Source: Burkholderiales bacterium (lineage in GTDB: Bacteria > Pseudomonadota > Gammaproteobacteria > Burkholderiales > Burkholderiaceae_C). Taken from it: 5,336 bases of DNA. Position 1 is the first letter of the stretch. Every line of letters starts with the position of its first letter. Positions 4,652-5,336 of this stretch are shown here, piece by piece. The position numbers and the translations under genes are program-made. Location of the stretch: assembly GCA_028869035.1 (NCBI GenBank), contig JAGWTL010000220.1, forward strand, positions 1 to 5,336, in the 5' to 3' direction. Under the pieces are notes generated by a model. The model was not told the DNA's origin, ran no database searches, and saw only the letters and a list, made by a program, of their open reading frames with translations.

Positions 4652-5336
4652 GTGCCACAAGAAGACATCCTGATCAACTGGTCGCCGCAAGAAACCCGTG
4701 TGGCCGTGGTGGAAAACGCCGCCGTGCAGGAGTTGCACGTGGAGCGCGCCAGCGAGCGCGGCCTGGTGGGCAATATCTATCTGGGCAAGGTCTCGCGCGT
4801 GTTGCCCGGCATGCAGTCGGCCTTCATCGACATCGGTCTGGACAAGGCGGCCTTTCTGCACGTGGCCGATGTCTGGCACCCGCCGGCCGAAGGGGAGTCA
4901 CTGAGTGCCTCGCGCGCCTCGCAGCCCCAGGTACCGATCGAGAAACAGGTGTTCGAGGGCCAGGCCTTGATGGTGCAGGTCATCAAGGACCCCATCGGCA
5001 CCAAGGGCGCGCGCCTGTCCACCCAGGTCAGCATCGCCGGGCGCCTGCTGGTCTTCCTGCCGCAGGACGACCACATCGGCGTGTCGCAGAAGATCCCGCT
5101 GGCGCAGCGCGACGAGTTGCGTCAGCGGCTGCAGGCGTTGGTGGGAGAGCAGGGCGGCGGTTTCATCCTGCGCACCAATGGCGAGGATTCCAGCGACGCC
5201 GAGCTGGGCGAGGACATCGCCTACCTGCGCAAGACCTGGGCCCGCATCAAGGACGCCTCGCAAAAGCTGCCGCCCAAATCGCTGCTGCACGAAGACCTGA
5301 CGCTGCTGCAGCGCGTGCTGCGCGATCTGGTGGGCG
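4652..5336 (+). CDS. rng: Ribonuclease G, N-terminal part
   Basis: RNase G is the RNase E-related endoribonuclease that matures the 5' end of 16S rRNA and cuts some mRNAs, preferring 5'-monophosphate ends. The window holds 228 complete codons without a stop before it ends; the full protein is near 490 residues. The visible part matches E. coli RNase G from its first residues (ILINWSPQETRVAV, then QELHVERASERGLVGNIYLG). The S1 RNA-binding domain follows, including KVSRVLPGMQSAFIDIGLDK, then VIKDPIGTKGARLSTQ, HIGVSQKIP and GGFILRTN. The catalytic Mg-binding aspartates and the zinc-link cysteines lie beyond the edge and cannot be checked. GTG 4652 is chosen because a TAA in the same frame directly precedes it and the N-terminus aligns. 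The only purine-rich site is GGGGG (4639-4643), eight bases upstream, at the end of the intergenic repeat. Residues 81-97 (PEGES-to-QP region) differ from E. coli and form a variable loop. It follows maf as in E. coli; the symbol cafA is a synonym. Confidence 0.95.
   Translation, partial: MPQEDILINWSPQETRVAVVENAAVQELHVERASERGLVGNIYLGKVSRVLPGMQSAFIDIGLDKAAFLHVADVWHPPAEGESLSASRASQPQVPIEKQVFEGQALMVQVIKDPIGTKGARLSTQVSIAGRLLVFLPQDDHIGVSQKIPLAQRDELRQRLQALVGEQGGGFILRTNGEDSSDAELGEDIAYLRKTWARIKDASQKLPPKSLLHEDLTLLQRVLRDLVG

Noticed and set aside
1..5336. CRISPR, tRNA, rRNA, insertion sequence, phage or defence genes
   Set aside because: No spaced direct repeats, cloverleaf, transposase or related protein motif was seen; the region is tightly packed housekeeping genes.

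Overview
The window is a high-GC stretch of ordinary bacterial chromosome in which every supported gene lies on the + strand. The gene order is purD (3' end), a PlsC-like acyltransferase, hemF, nadD, rsfS, rlmH, maf (yhdE type) and rng (5' end). The protein sequences, this order, and two repeat types I associate with the family all suggest a betaproteobacterium of the order Burkholderiales, most likely Comamonadaceae. That assignment comes from recall, not a search. The oxygen-dependent HemF indicates an organism able to make haem aerobically.

Region 1-3807 is a very compact chain of six genes. Four of its five junctions are stop/start overlaps of 1 to 4 bases (purD/acyltransferase, hemF/nadD, nadD/rsfS, rsfS/rlmH). 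The fifth, acyltransferase/hemF, has a 4-base gap. Translational coupling along one transcript is the natural reading. A good extended -10 promoter candidate sits inside nadD (2354-2383). It could give rsfS, rlmH and maf separate expression.

Region 3808-4651 is less tidy. maf starts 5 bases after rlmH, but its first ~27 codons include an imperfect palindrome (3835-3892) of REP-like type, read in frame as an N-terminal extension. After maf comes a 161-base gap filled largely by a second, different hairpin-rich repeat (about 4566-4643). It ends almost at the GTG start of rng. maf is therefore bracketed by two kinds of probable dispersed repeat.

Functionally the genes are housekeeping. They cover purine synthesis (PurD), phospholipid acylation (probable), haem synthesis (HemF), NAD synthesis (NadD), ribosome silencing (RsfS), 23S rRNA methylation (RlmH), nucleotide pool cleaning (Maf) and rRNA/mRNA processing (RNase G). 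The nadD-rsfS-rlmH and maf-rng groupings are old and widespread; E. coli has related clusters. I found no phage, CRISPR, toxin-antitoxin or defence system, and no evidence for an undescribed multi-gene system. The items most worth a second look are the repeat-derived extension of Maf, the histone-H1-like tail of RsfS, the promoter inside nadD and the repeat upstream of rng.
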